64,000 nt of DNA from Alopecurus myosuroides (GCA_028641055.1 CM054061.1:35157860-35221859); one strand, 5' to 3'. Shown: positions 1 to 13,261, counted from the stretch's first letter. Made by a program: numbers and translations. The notes: generated by a model not told the origin, from the letters alone.

Positions 1-500
1 CACGGGCATCCATGGACGCGCCACCGTGCCCTGCTGGCCGGACTGCCGACCACCGCGTGCCGCCGCAAGCGAGCCGCCGCGAGCTGGCCACCGCGTGCCG
101 CCGCGAGCGAGCCGCCGCGAGCTGGCCGCCGCGTGCCGCCGCGAGCGAGCCGCCGCGTGCCGGCCGCTGCGAGCTGGCTGGCCGCCGCCGCGAGCTGGCT
201 AGCCGCTGGCCGCCGCCGCGAGCTGGCAGGCCGCCGCTGCGTGCTGGCTGGCCGCTGGCCGCCTCCGCGAGCTGGCAGGCCGCCGCTGCGAGCTGGCTGG
301 CCGCTGGCCGCCGCCGCAAGCTGGCTGACCGCCATGCACCGCGCGCTGGCCGGCAGCCGCCGCCCTCGACCTCGGCCCAGCACCTGGGCGCCGCCACCGC
401 TCCGGCCAAGGCCGCGCGCACCCGCCCGGTCGCCGCCTTGAGCTCGCGCCGGCCGGCCGCCGCCGCCGTGACCTCGAGCCCCCGCTCGGTCACGCGCGCG
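1..500. repeat. GC-rich imperfect minisatellite
   Basis: This stretch is very GC-rich and built from degenerate short repeats around GCCGCCGCGAGCTGGC, with variants carrying GGCCGCTGGCCGCC. Long frames exist on both strands, but they are alanine/arginine-rich translations of the repeat and I do not call a gene. A further CCCCGCCGTTCGCCG-type repeat follows at about 540-605. Confidence 0.75.
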
Positions 501-759
501 CGTGCGCCGCCGCGATGAGCTCGGCAGGGGGCCGTGCGCCGCCGCGCCCCGCCGTTCGCCGCCCCGCCCCGCCGTGCGCCACCCCGCCCCGCCGTTCGCC
601 GCCAGGCCCGTGCCGGCCACCGGCGAAGCCGCCGCCGCCGCGACCTGAGCTCCTGCTCGGTCAGCGCGCGAGCAGGCCGGCGCCCTAGGGTTCCCCGGGC
701 GGGCCGCGCGTTGGGCTCTGCTGGGCCAGCTACGGCCCAGGACGCTTAGTCCTCTGCCC

Positions 760-785
760 GAAAAAAAAAAAAAAAAAAAAAAAAA
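760..785 (+). repeat. Poly-A run
   Basis: An uninterrupted run of about 26 A residues separates the GC-rich repeat from the AT-rich leader upstream of the first gag gene. It may be the 3' tail of a retrotransposed RNA or simple slippage. No target duplication was recognised around it. Confidence 0.8.
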
Positions 786-1255
786 GAGGCTGCGGACGGG
801 GTGTTGTGCGCTTAGTGGGCTGTCGGCCTGTTTTCGGCGCAGATTCGGCCTGCTGCCAATCTGGGCTGGGCAGAATCCGTTTTTGCGTGGAAAATTACAT
901 TTTAGCACACAGTTTTTTCCATAATTCTGTATATTTTTATTCCTGCTGAATAAATTGTATATAAGTTCCTGGAACTGTCTGTTTTTGCTGAAATTGTAAA
1001 TTTGGACATAAAATAAATTCGGAAAGTCATTTTTAGGGCTAATTTTCACGTTTCGAACGCGCTTAGCATAATATCTCTTTATACATGCTTTTATATCATG
1101 TTTTACTATCGTAATTAATTGTTTAATTCATAGTAGAACACTGTTAGCATGTCATTTAAAATTTTGGAACGCCGTCATATTGAATTTTTGTATCAACATC
1201 GCTTTATGCAATCGATTACCTGCTGTAATCTGATACATGTTTGCATAAATCGCAG

Positions 1256-2380
1256 ATGGCCGGAATCATGAACCGCGAGTTCGAGGAGTTGTCCCAGACT
1301 GGGCTGAACTACCTTGCTTGGGCCTCGGACGTGGAGATCGTCCTCGAGGGCCGAAAGATCAAAGGAGCGCTGGATGCGGGGACCAAGGAGGCCCCCAGCA
1401 CCACGACTGCTGCAGAAAATGCGCAGGCACTGCATTTCCTCCGCCACCATATGAGTGCTACGTTGAAAAACGAGTACATGGCTGAACGGAGTGCTTCAGC
1501 CCTGTGGGCCGCTCTTAAAGAGAGGTTCGCTAGGTTGAAGTACCACGTCAAGCCAAAGGCGGAGGCGGATTGGTTGCGTCTAAGGTTTGCGGACCACAAA
1601 TCAGTACAGTCGTTCAATTCCGTGCTACACGTGATTTGTGTGAATCTGGAGATGTGTGGTACGAAAATCACGGACGAGGAGAAGATAGAGAAAACTCTCT
1701 CCACCTTCCATCCAAGTAACCTCCAGAATGCGCGGAACTACCGCCTGGAGAACTTCACGCAGTACTCGGCGCTCATTGACGCCCTCCAGGTGGCTGAGGC
1801 GCAGGATGAGGTTCTGAAAAAGAACTTCAACTCGCAGCCTTTCGGAGGGGGCCCAAGCCAGGAAGCTTATGCCGGCGCCTACAAAGTGCGCCAGCCAAAG
1901 TTCAAGCAGCGCGGCAGGAAAGGCAAAGGCAAGAAGGGACCTAACCACCCCCACCCAGCCAAGGAGCAAAAGGCGGGTAAGGGGGAGGTGAGGCCCCAAG
2001 ACTGCTTCCGCTGCGGGTCGAAGCTTCACTTCTCCAGGCAGTGTCGTGCTCCCAAGCACGTCGTGGACGCCTTCAAGGCCAAGAGAGCGCATGAGGCGCA
2101 CCTTGTCCAGATGGAGGCACCACCGGCGCCCGCTGCGGCACCCGTGATGATCCCCACGCCCCCCGCTGCGCCCGTCGTGGCGCACACTGGGGCACCTGTG
2201 GAGGCACAGGTGGCGGTTCCCACGAACGCCACCGTGTCCATGGAGGTTGAGCACACCGTGTCCCCTCCAACGCCACAGCTGGACATCGACGCTGCCGCCT
2301 CCATGATAGCCACTGAGGAGAAGCTTAGCGAGATGGAGATCTCGGCTGAGCTGGAGGGTTACTTTGTGGACTCCATCTGA
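1256..2380 (+). CDS. gag: Copia element 1 Gag (nucleocapsid) protein
   Basis: This 374-residue frame encodes the structural Gag protein that packages element RNA in cytoplasmic particles. The N-terminal part has the copia Gag pattern (LNYLAWASDVEIVLEG, then LWAALKERFARLKYH). A basic Lys/Arg-rich stretch precedes one CCHC zinc knuckle, CFRCGSKLHFSRQC, which fits CX2CX4HX4C. A Pro/Ala-rich linker and an acidic tail follow. I chose the ATG at 1256 because the frame upstream has no other ATG. The frame closes with TGA and does not run into pol; a 268-bp non-coding gap separates them, which is unlike the single gag-pol frame of most copia elements. The frame has no internal stop and looks intact. 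Confidence 0.85.
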   Translation: MAGIMNREFEELSQTGLNYLAWASDVEIVLEGRKIKGALDAGTKEAPSTTTAAENAQALHFLRHHMSATLKNEYMAERSASALWAALKERFARLKYHVKPKAEADWLRLRFADHKSVQSFNSVLHVICVNLEMCGTKITDEEKIEKTLSTFHPSNLQNARNYRLENFTQYSALIDALQVAEAQDEVLKKNFNSQPFGGGPSQEAYAGAYKVRQPKFKQRGRKGKGKKGPNHPHPAKEQKAGKGEVRPQDCFRCGSKLHFSRQCRAPKHVVDAFKAKRAHEAHLVQMEAPPAPAAAPVMIPTPPAAPVVAHTGAPVEAQVAVPTNATVSMEVEHTVSPPTPQLDIDAAASMIATEEKLSEMEISAELEGYFVDSI

Positions 2381-2648
2381 TCTCCGCCCATTTATTCATG
2401 ATCCTATGGCAATAATTTGATACAATTTATTCGATGTGGTTGTAAGCTCTATGAGAGCAACATTATTTGTTTCATTAAACATCTATCGGCGCTTGGATGA
2501 CTTTGTCATCATTTATTCCATTCTTTTAAATAGAGATACTTATGTTATGTTCTGAAATATTTGCTTGTTTAATTATTATTACTTTAGCATCTTCCTCGCT
2601 CTCGTTTAATAATTAGACACTATATTTTAGAACACGTGTGGCGCCCGA
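2381..2648 (+). other. Gag-pol spacer of copia element 1
   Basis: This AT-rich spacer has stops in all forward frames and separates the two genes. From memory, grass copia families with separate gag and pol frames exist, so the gap may be an original feature rather than decay. How pol is expressed (splicing, internal initiation or a second transcript) is not visible. The pol ATG at 2649 follows the sequence CGCCCGA. Confidence 0.6.
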
Positions 2649-5600
2649 ATGGAGGAAACGTGCCTTGCCGATAGCGGTACCACCAATACCATTTTGAGAG
2701 ATACAAAGTACTTTGAGTCCATCAAGAAAATTCCGGGGAGCATTACGACGATCGCCGGCTGCGGTCCTCATATAGTTGGCTCCGGACGAGCCACTATAAC
2801 ACTCCCCATGGGAACAACTTTGATCATTAATGATGCATTGTTGTACCCGGAAGCGACTCGTACTCTCTTGAGTTTTAAAGATATTCGTGTTAATGGGTTC
2901 CACATTGAAACCCATGATGATGACACCGGTAAGGAGTACCTACTCATCACGAAACGCGATGAAAATGGTAAACATGTTGTCGAAAGGCTTCCTTCGTTCG
3001 CTACAGGGTTGTACTACACTAAGATAGTAGCACTACCCATGTACACTACCTTTAAAACTGTTTTTAGAAGCTCTGAACTATTCTGCCTTTGGCACGATAG
3101 GTTAGGCCATCCCGGTCTTACGATGATGAGAAATATAATTAACAACTCGAATGGTCACAATGTTAATGTGAAAAATTTCCCGAATCCTGATGATTTCGTG
3201 TGCTCCGCATGCGCTAAGGGGAAATTAATCATTAGACCATCACCCCTAAAGGTGAAGGATGAAATCCCCGCGTTCTTGGAACGTATCCAAGGGGACATAT
3301 GCGGTCCTATTCAGCCCCTGTCGGGTCCGTTTAGGTACTTCATGGTGCTCATTGATGCTTCCTCTAAGTGGTCCAATGTTAGCTTGCTGTCAACAAGGAA
3401 CCATGCTTTTGCAAAATTGATCTCTCAGATCATACAAATGAGGAATAAATTCCCTGATCATCGTATTAAGTCTATTCGAATGGACAACGCCGGTGAATTT
3501 ACTTCAAAGGCGTTCGATGATTATTGCATGGCAACAGGAATCAAACTTGAGCACTCTGTACCGCACGTCCACACACAAAATGGACTTGCGGAGGCATTGA
3601 TTAAAAGAATTAAATTCATTGCCAGACCGCTCCTTCAGGGTTGTAATTTACCAACAACATGTTGGGGTCACGCGGTGTTACACGCTGCCAATCTCATCAA
3701 TTTTCGACCATCGGCCTACAACATCCATTCTCCTATGCAGCTTGCGCAAGGGTCGGCACCGAAAATTTCCCACCTTCGTAGGTTCGGTTGCCAGGTATAT
3801 GTACCAATACCACCCCCTCAGCGATCAGCAATGGGACCGCTCCGTAAGTCGGGGATATACGTTGGTTATGAGACTGTGTCCATAATCAGGTTTCTGGACC
3901 CCGCGACAGGTGACTGTCATACGGCCCGTTTCGCTGATTGCATTTTTGACGAGGATCTCTTCCCGACTTTAGGGGGAGATAATCAACCCCTTGATGATAA
4001 AAGTCGAGAACTTACGTGGCAAGCCACGGGGATCCACGCTCATGACCCGCGCACTGCTGAGTCTAATAGAGAAGTTCAAAAGATAATAGATTTGCACTCG
4101 TTGGCGAATCAACTGCCTGATCACTTTAGTGACTTAAAGACTGTGACAAAGTCGCATGTGCCTGCGCGCAATGCGCCGGAAAGGGTTGAAATACCAAAGA
4201 GAAATCACGGTATACCCGCTCCCGTTCTTAGGCCTAAGAGAACGAGGAATCCGGTTTCTCAAATCCCAAGTACCCGGGGACGCCCGAAGAAAAAGGATAA
4301 GAGAGATTTATCGCAGCCTACCCCTGCAAAGGGGAGCCAGTTGAGACCTGGCACAAGTACGGACGTTTCTGTGCACGAAATTCCGGACTTAAATTTTCCT
4401 ACTACGGAAATACCCAGCGAAGATGTGTGCGCACACATTGGAGCGGGAAAGCTAAAGGACCTTGCTCCCGGAATGGGAAATCCGGTGGAGGAAGGGAATG
4501 TGCCTGATGCACTCCATGACGAAATGGCCATTAATTATATTAATTCGGGCGAGTCAATTAATCGAGCTATGGCAAATGTCGACATTTATTTTGCCAAGAA
4601 AATTGCCTCAATCATAGATCTTGACCCAGAGCCTAACACTCTCGCTGATTGTAAGCAAAGGTCGGATTGGAAAGATTGGAAGAAGGCAATAACTGCTGAG
4701 TTATTTTCTCTCAACAAAAGAGAGGTGTTTGGACCTGTTTGTCTAACTCCTCCCCATGTGCGCCCCGTTGGCCACAAATGGGTATTTGTTCGAAAGAGGA
4801 ACGAAAATAACGAGGTAGTAAGGTACAAAGCAAGGCTCGTTGCTCAAGGTTTCTCCCAGCGACCAGGTGTCGACTTCGAGGAAACTTACTCCCCAGTCAT
4901 GGATGGAATTACCTTTAGATACTTGATCTCAATGGCAGTAAACTTGGACTTGACAATGAAACTTATGGATGTTGTCACCGCTTACCTTTATGGTAATTTG
5001 GATTCGGACATATACATGAAGGTACCCGAAGGTATCCCTGTCCCGAACCAAGATAGAGCTAAAAGAGGTTTATACAGTGTTCAGCTTAAGAAGTCACTGT
5101 ATGGACTTAAACAGTCAGGTAGGATGTGGTATAATCGTTTAAGCGATTTCCTTCATCAGAAGGGCTACACGAGCAATGAAGATTGCCCATGTGTTTTTAT
5201 ACGGAGATCACAAGATGGTTTCTGTATTATCTCGGTGTACGTGGACGATTTGAATATAATCGGTACACCTGAGGATATTGAGGAAGCGAGTTCCTACCTG
5301 ATGTCGGAATTCGAAATGAAAGACTTAGGCAAAACTAAGTTCTGCCTAGGTTTGCAACTTGAACATTCCCCTGCTGGGATCTTAGTGCACCAGTCTGCCT
5401 ACACCCAGAAGGTGTTGGAAATATTTGGATTTGACAAGGCATATCCTTCTAAGACCCCGATGATCGGGAGATCTTTACAGCAGGATAAGGACCCGTTCAG
5501 GCCTAAGGAAGAGGGGGAGGAAATTCTGGGACCAGAATTCCCCTACTTGAGTGCAGTTGGCGCACTCATGTACCTCGCGAATTGCACACGGCCGGACATT

Positions 5601-6208
5601 GCGTTCGCTGTCAATTTGCTTGCTAGGTACAGTTCTGAGCCTACCAAGAGGCATTGGAAATGCGTTAAGGACATCTTCCGATACCTGCAAGGGACCAAAG
5701 ATCTTGGCTTGTTTTACCGGAGGAATCAAGACCTCACGGTTGTAGGCTATGCTGATGCTGGGTACCTTTCGGACCCGCACACATCCAAGTCTCAAACTGG
5801 ATATGTTTTCCTTTGTGGAGGAACCGCTATTTCCTGGAAATCGTCTAAGCAAAGCCTAGTGTCAACCTCGACGAACCACTCGGAAATCATAGCACTATAT
5901 GAAGCATCACGTGAGTGTGTATGGCTTCGACGGGTGATCGGCCACATCCAGCTGTCATGTGGGCTGAACACCGTCCAAACCCCCACTATTATCTATGAAG
6001 ATAATGCCGCTTGTGTTGCACAAGTCCAGACGGGTTATGTGAAGAGCAATCTCACGAAGCATATCAACCCCAAATTCTTCTACGCACATGAGTTGCAGAA
6101 GTTGAATGAAGTGAAAATCTTGCTGATTTGTTCACTAAATCATTACCTGCATCTTCTTTCGAGAGATGTGTTCGTGGAATTGGTATGATGAGACTTAGGG
6201 AGATGTAA
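2649..6208 (+). pseudogene. pol: Copia element 1 Pol polyprotein, frameshifted near its end
   Basis: The frame encodes protease (LADSGTTNTIL near residue 6, the active D-S-G), the GAG-pre-integrase motif (LWHDRLGHPG) and integrase with its three acidic positions (GDICGP, RMDNAGEF, NGLAEALIKR). Reverse transcriptase follows, with the YVDD box at about 5236, then RNase H (YADAGYLSDP, SEIIALYEASRE, YEDNAA). The open frame ends at 6188, but the conserved C-terminal stretch beginning NLADLFTKSLP is found in another frame at 6116-6208, ending with TAA. A small deletion or frameshift near 6113 has therefore replaced the natural C-terminus. Everything before it is open over about 1,155 codons, which suggests fairly recent activity. 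Confidence 0.88.
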
Positions 6209-6462
6209 GGTTCAGGGGGAGAATCTTCACAAACTCATCGCTAAAATCTCGATCCCGATGATTGAGTACTTAACTTAATGGTTAAGTGAGTTGTACTCTT
6301 TTTCCCTTAAGTGAGTTTTTATGAAGTTTCTCACACGAGGTTTTTAATGAGGCAATTCGTGCAACATAGCAATAGTATACCATGTGCTTTTTCTCCATAT
6401 TTTTCCCACTGGGTTTTTCGGAGTTTTGAGGCATGGCTATACGGATGATACCCAAGGGGGAG

Positions 6463-6743
6463 TGTTGGGAAACTTGGGCCAGGAGGTGGCAGCCCACTCG
6501 GTGGGCTTTGCCCAGTCCAACTAGGCCTTAGGGTTTCCCCCACTTTGTACGTTCGTTTGGGTCTCACCCTCCTGTTATATATTGAGGCACTGTACGTAGT
6601 CTAGGAACAGAACAGAGAAAGCAATAAAGATTTTGTTGTGCCCACACCCTGTGTCCCTTTTCTTCCTTGTTCGTGTGTTGTTCATCTACGCCGTCGCCGT
6701 CACACACCCTCGGGACCGGCCAGCCGGCAGAGGTTGTGTAACA
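6463..6743 (+). repeat. 3' LTR of copia element 1
   Basis: The LTR starts with TGTTGGGAAAC directly after a purine tract and probably ends at GTGTAACA, giving TGTT/AACA terminal inverted repeats and a length of about 281 bp. A TATATAT box lies at 6576-6582 and a CAATAAA-type polyadenylation signal at about 6622-6628. The right edge is inferred from the inverted termini, because there is no second LTR to compare. Confidence 0.65.
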
Positions 6744-9700
6744 GATAGGATGCGCGAGGGCGACGTAAACCATCCATCGCGTTCAATCCGTGGAAAAAAA
6801 AACCATCGAGGGAAGTTGGACGACGGGGCGACGTATCGCAGTTTGGGCGAAGACGGAACCAATATTTTCTTTTAAGTAGTATATATATATAATATATAAT
6901 ATGTACTATCCTAAACCACGTTGAATTCTAATTCTCACAAAATTCGGATGGTCACAAGTGTGCTTCTTTTGCCGACGCGTGTCTCTGTCGTTTCTTTGGT
7001 TTGCCTCCGGTCGTGGTGGTCGCGCGTTGATTCGACCGTGGTGGACCCATTACCTGCTGCGCCGCTTTAACTATCCCGTATGGTCTTCTCAAATACTCCA
7101 CATGTGTCGTTCCGAAGACTCTACCGAGTGCCACGTTTTCCCTTCATCTTCCTCTTCCCAAAACTCCATCTCAATCTGAGCTCTGCCTCCATTCATCTCT
7201 CCCTGCCCCGAGCCGCCGCATCATACATGCCACACATTCTTCTCCGCATGAGCCTTCAGCAGGCCGAGCTCCTCCGTGACCACGGCCTGGCATGGTTTGG
7301 TCATCTGAGGCTCTCCCGCCGTCCCTTCTCTGTCATACCCTCTCTCTTTGATTGCAATGTGTTTGTCTCCCTTGCATGTTGGTCGTGCGATCCATCCGGT
7401 CATGGTAGGCCATCGTTAGCTTCCCTTACCTTGTGTTTGTGCGGTGGATCTGGTCGTCGTGGGCCGCCGTCATTTCCGTGTTGCGCTCTGCGGTTCGACG
7501 GTTGTCCGCCCCTGCCACGTGATGATACATTTCCTAATTTTGTTTTCTTTGTTTTGTTCGCACGCGCGTTTCGGTCTGATTGTCTTCGAGTTCGATTCGC
7601 TTGCTCATTATGGTCGTTTTGGTAGTCTACTGCTATTCCTCGGCGTCGTCGACGCGGGGTTTTTCCTCCGGCTTTGGATTCGATCTAATCTGATGATCCT
7701 TTTCTGCTGATATGGTGGCCGCATTTTTCCGTTCTTTTGCGGCGGATGGTTACGTGGTCGCGCGTTGGTCGTGGTCATCCTCCGCCTTGGGTTCTTTGTG
7801 TTCCCGTCGCCGGGCGCCTCGGCGTGATTCCTCCTCTCCTGTTCCATTGGACGGCCCTCCTCGTGGTCGTGCACGCCCGTGCTTCTAGGGGTGCACCTCG
7901 GGGTCAGTTCGTCGGCGAGGCCCGTGTGGATCCGCCTGCTGTTCCGTCGAATCGTGTGTTACAGGCTGCCGCTTCTTCTTCCTATTCCTCTCTTTTGTCC
8001 GCTGGTGTTTCTGGTTTCGGCTTCCTGGGTGTGCTCCCCATTTCGCCGTGGCCTCTTGCTGATCGTCTGCTTGCTTTGTCCTCCTCTGATTTGTGTTGAC
8101 CCGTCTTTTAGATTTCCTCTAGACATTCTTTCTTTTGTCCGCCCAGTTAAATTGTTCTGTATGTCCGTGCCTTGATTTGGCCTCCTCTTCTTCATTCTCC
8201 TCTCCTCATCCTACCACCTCCGCATTCATCTGCAATCTCTCCGGTCTAGATCTCTGGTGCCACTCCTACCTAGCCCCTACCCTGCTGCTTGGCTAGGTAT
8301 GGCATCGATGTCACAATGAAGAGGAGGGACAGGAGGAGGGCGACGGGCTTCAGCTGCTCCGACGGCATCCCCGCACGCAACCCTCCTCGCCAAGCGCGCT
8401 CGACCTCCTTGCACGTCTCCGGTGGGTCCCGTCCTCCAAGCGCGTCAGCCGCTCCTCCGCTGCTCACTGGCCTGCCATCCTGAGGTTTCGGACCGCCGCC
8501 CCTGTGCCGCGCGGATCTGGGATTCCCGGCCCGCGCTCTGCGGACAGAGGGCTCCGTCAGTGAGGCCACAAGCATGTCTCTGTTCGTCTCCTGCGAAGTG
8601 ACGCAGTGGCGGGCCTCTTCTCTGGGGAAGTAGTCAAGCACTCGCCTACGCCAATGCGAGGTCGGCCCCTGGAAACGACGGCCAGTGGTCGTGGACAATG
8701 GCCTGCAACAGGGCACGTCACTACCTACCATTGAACTCCACCACTACGCTAGGAAGGCGGGTGATCGTACACGCCGGCCTGGAAGAGGACACCATGCTAC
8801 CTTCGTGCTTGGCCTCAAATTTGTCGATGGCGACCTGGAACAAGATGAGCCCCTTGTTCCTTTCCCGTTCGTCATGGGAGAAGTTGCGCTGAAATCCGTG
8901 GTAGATGGCCTACTTCATCCACCGACGTCATTGCCGCTCGGCATTGTTGTCGCCTTACAATCAGATCACAACCATGGTACCTCTCTTCTGGCTATTGTGC
9001 CTGCAATGTGACAGCTGTTGCGTCCCATCACATCTAGAAATAGCGGAAGAACTTGCAGAAAAAAGGGAAGCTGCATCTGATTCTAATAGGTAAGGTAATC
9101 CAAAAATCAATCTTCATTTATATTCAAAGTGGCTCCATGAATTTGTTTTCTTCTGAAAGTGGCTCCATGATTTTATTTTATGGCTCCATAATTTTGTTTT
9201 CTGTTTACTATCTCTCTCAGTGTTGTGACTTGTGACGCATAACCTGGAGAGTGTGTACAGACATTTTTCAGGCCTGACCATTGAGATTTAGTATAGTTTT
9301 CTTGCTATCATGGACTGCCTTTCCATTGTCGATGTTTACATTCATTCTTCTATTAATAGACAACAGACTTTTCTGATTAATAGACAACAGACTTTTCTGA
9401 TTAATAGACAACAGACTTTTCTGATTGTATGGAAATTGCTTAGAGGGCAGAAGCTTTGTTATTGTAGCGACCTGTTAATAAAAAGTGATATTGTCCCCTT
9501 GGCTTCTAATGATACGATTTTAGGACACACACTTATTAGTGTAGGCATTATTAAGCCAGCTGATGAACTTTAAAAAATTCTAAATTATAGCGAAAATACC
9601 TCCCGTATGAATTGCTCCATGCTCACATGTTCATTTTTTGAGTTCAGATCACAAATACCTATTTAGACGATTCTTAAGTTGGGATATTAAGTGAAATTTC

Positions 9701-12700
9701 CAGTCTTGAATATCGTGCATTAATTCTTATGTTGGGAATTTGGGATATTAAGTGAAGCGTGCTTATTTCACCATAGTATGTTGTTTCGCCATTTTTGTGC
9801 TGCTACTAATTTGGAAGTATATTTCAGAAAACATATTAAATTGCCATTGTAGTTAAGATTTGTCTAAATCAGACCATTTACATGTACGAATGCTTTTTAA
9901 TTTTCATAATAAATAAATGTGCAAAATGCACACAAGGTGTAGACATTATTAAATAATGTGTTCGCCTCCATGATTCTCCTATCCAAGGTAATCAGGTGAC
10001 CTTACCTATGGTCATTGTGTTGGTGCATACTCTCGTGAAAGGGTTACATAGTTTTAGTTAATGGATAGCTCTTTTAGGTCTCACAAGATTCTCTCTTTAT
10101 ATTATGTATATGATTTTTTCTTAGTGTAATGGCTGATTTATCTTCTTTCTGTTGGCGGTTGCCGGTGCACGGTCATTTTATCTTTAATTATTCCTACATG
10201 TATTTGTATGATTTTGAAAGAGATAATATTGGACATTACTTGTGCTGATTTTTTAATAGCGGCTCAAAGGATCACACCTTAGAAGAGTACTTTGATAGTT
10301 GATTTTAAACCATGCTGGCCTCAAAAGTTATTGCCTCCGATTGAGGCAAAATGTTATTTATACTTCAACACGACAAGTGATGTTAATACTTAGATGAGCA
10401 CATTTTTTCTTAGTAGCTAACTTAACATGTATAATTAAATTGATGCTCACCCATCTGAGTTATTTGCTGCCAGCCTGTCACACTTCAAGCCCATCTTAGA
10501 AGTCCTAACTCTTGCTTCGTTGGCGTCTTTCTGCAATTAAATATATTGTCTGGCAAAATTCTGATAAGACTTAAAGCTCTTACACGAATGTTTTGATTGT
10601 AGATGAGGGGAAGCACCTGCTAGATGATTTCTCCCTTCATTACTGCAAGGTAATCTAACTCATATTAAGTTAGTCCTCTCAGATTCACGTAGGTCTGCCA
10701 CGTTAATGCAAAGAAATGTTGCACGTATAGAGCTACGAGCCATCATTGTGGTTCTTGACCGGAACTTCTACCAGCTGCGCTACATGGAAACATGTTACTT
10801 CCACTGTTTTTGCGCTACCACTGTACCTTCTCCCGGAACTTGGAGACATCATTGCGCAATTTTCATGCATAAATTGGATAATTGTCTGCTTTTGTAAGAT
10901 CATTTTTCTAAAATTTACCTGTATATTTTTACCCTAAAATACTTAAAGTATGATGTAGCAAAATAGTCCAACCAAATGTAGGGTACATAATACTTGCCAT
11001 CTATTAAGGCCACGTTAGTTGTTAATCATTTTTTGTATTCAACATGTGTGTAAGAGAAATCACGCATACATTACTCTACAATGAAATTTCGGTGAATCTG
11101 AACTCTGCTTCTTTTTTATTTTTGTTGAACCATGAACTCTTGGTGTACACGCCTAAATATAATTAGGTAAATCATTAGTTGGCTTTGCACCATTCCTTTT
11201 TTTTGTTCAAGTAATGTTCTACTGATTGATCCTTAATTAACGAATAGACATCGTGTCCCCGTAGCTTTCAAATGTTTGATAAGAGTTTGACCAGGTCCTC
11301 TCTTAGTACGATGACAAACGATGTTTTTGTTTCCCTAGAATACCCCACTAAATATCATTTTGTAATTTAAATTTGGTAGGTCCAAATGCTTTACTGGCTT
11401 TCATAGTTCCATTTGTAAATAGAATTGGAGATTGTGGTCTACTTGAATATATTTTTTAGAGTATATGTATTGACCGAACATGATGGTGTCGATTTGTAGT
11501 TCTACCACCAAGCAAGTTATTACAAAGGGTTTACTGATGCTTCATTAAGTTACGAAATTCCTGGTAGGCAGCCTAAGAAAATATCGGTTCCATTGTTTTT
11601 TGGCAACCTTTTAAATGGTAAGGCCTCTCTATATATTCAGATCTCTTTCTTTCAGCAAAAGGTATTGTGAGGATCCGACAACATTTGCATTATTATTTTC
11701 TAAAAAATAGAACGTGATATCTACTCACCATTGGATTCTGATTACTCTGAAAGATAGCTCAATACTCTTAGGTGTAGACTAGCCCCCTTTCCAAGCCATT
11801 TCTTACTTTGTTTCTCCAGCAGCAGTATGTATATATATTTATTTTGGTGTGTGCTGACGGGTTTGTTCCGTTTTTCCTTTACAAGTCTTGTATCAGCATG
11901 TGAATTCAGACCACATGTATTTATTCAGAAAATAAGCTATTTTTTAAAATACTCAAGTCATGTGTAAGAAGTTCCATTTTCACATTCCTGGTGCATAGGG
12001 TGCAACAGCTTGATACATCGGATTGGCTGCGAGGCCCTAAGGTGACTGCCTTTTCCATTTGCTCATACAACTAGCTTCTTCGGTTTACCAAATTATGGTG
12101 TCTAATTTGCAATGTCTAATATGTGGGAGTCTGTAGTTTTTGGCATGCATGCTCTATTTTACATCATTTTTATGCTCTCTTTAAAATGTCTCCAAGTTTG
12201 TAGATATGGTATTTTCCTTTAATATATATTGATCCCTTTTTCTGACCACGACAGGCAGGTTACAAGCACTATCAAGTACATGCAACTGAGCCGCTGCACG
12301 AACGACCTCCCATCGAACATGCATTTGCTGTTGAGACTATTGATCAGCCAAGTGGCTCTAGCAGTACACCTGCACGGACCATTTCATACACTGCAACTAC
12401 ACCGCCTTTCCATCAGTAGACACAACCCCACCATCCCATATAATGTTTACTCCTCAGGCAACGGAGGTTAGTTGCTTCAGTAGTCGGTACAAAGAGTTAC
12501 TCTATTCTCCTAACCATCTGCTGACCATGTGTAATATGTTGGTGATGTAGAAAAGTGTTACAGTCAAAGACACAGGTAAATGAGGAGTCCAACAATCCAA
12601 GCAAGAGAAACTGAAAAGAGGGTAAGCTAAGTTATTACACAGTGCACCTGATTGTCCATCATCACAACCTTACTCGATACTGCCCATTTTGACCATTGTA

Positions 12701-13261
12701 GAAGAACTATGAAAAAACTAGAATATCCTGCAGAATAGACCACACAACAGATCACCCAATGAAAAGCTCCAAACTTATCAGGCCACTTCAGATGTGCCCG
12801 CTGAACATGCAGCTACCTCCATATAGAGTCGCACCCGCTGGCCCACTATGTGCAATATAGCAAGTCACATATGTTTTCTTAGTTGTCTCGGACTATGTTT
12901 TGCCCTGCTTATATGTAATATTTGGTAGCATCAAGCTCTGCGTTGCTCTTCTGGTGTAATATATCATACCATGCTCTACAAACACCCTCTACCTCTATGC
13001 AATGTATATATTTCTACTTATAGCACATCCTCAAAGGCTCTAATGAATTGGCATATCCATTCAAACGACATATATACGCCCACCTACAGCGTACAGTACG
13101 AAGAAAAACTCATAACTCACACAAAAAGAAAATACAGCTCCAGCATGGCATCTACACGTGTGCTCAATAGATGATTTCTCATTGAAAGAAACGAAGTAGC
13201 GTTCTAGCAAAACTATGCAGTACACTCTAAAGGAACATCCTTTTCTTCTCCAACTCACTGC
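6744..13261. other. Non-coding region, possibly Helitron body
   Basis: No convincing gene is visible in these 6.5 kb. The part at 7000-8730 is CT- and GC-rich, reads like 5' UTR or first-exon DNA of captured genes, and has only short frames without recognisable domains. From 9000 to 13260 it is AT-rich and intron-like. The right side ends in a Helitron-type terminus (13271-13302), so this may be a Helitron with captured fragments. A possible left end is the TCCTAAACC after A at 6908, but I cannot prove it. Confidence 0.4.
9355..9426 (+). repeat. Three perfect 24-bp tandem repeats
   Basis: The unit AATAGACAACAGACTTTTCT plus GATT is repeated exactly three times. Perfect identity of the copies indicates recent slippage. 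Confidence 0.9.

Larger units (their letters stand above)
1256..6743 (+). mobile_element. Ty1-copia LTR retrotransposon 1, 5' end unresolved
   Basis: The element holds a gag frame, a separate pol frame in the copia order (protease, integrase, reverse transcriptase, RNase H), a polypurine tract (AAGGGGGAG at about 6454-6462) and a 3' LTR starting at 6463. I see no second LTR copy and no tRNA-Met primer binding site upstream. The 5' LTR therefore lies outside the window, has been lost, or is masked by the GC-rich insertion at 1-785. The AT-rich 790-1255 stretch is probably leader; TTTGCATAAATCGCAG just before the gag ATG resembles a splice acceptor. Confidence 0.9.

Noticed and set aside
12..749. 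Long Ala/Arg-rich open frames in the GC-rich start
   Set aside because: They are translations of a short GC repeat, occur in several frames at once, and show no domain.
6884..6915. Matching TA-rich sequences at 6884-6908 and 13303-13330 as a long target duplication
   Set aside because: Both are simple AT repeats; similarity of such DNA is expected by chance.
7080..8100. Possible host gene with frames at 7080-7625 and 7737-8099
   Set aside because: No domain, no consistent splicing, and the composition is CT-rich UTR-like.
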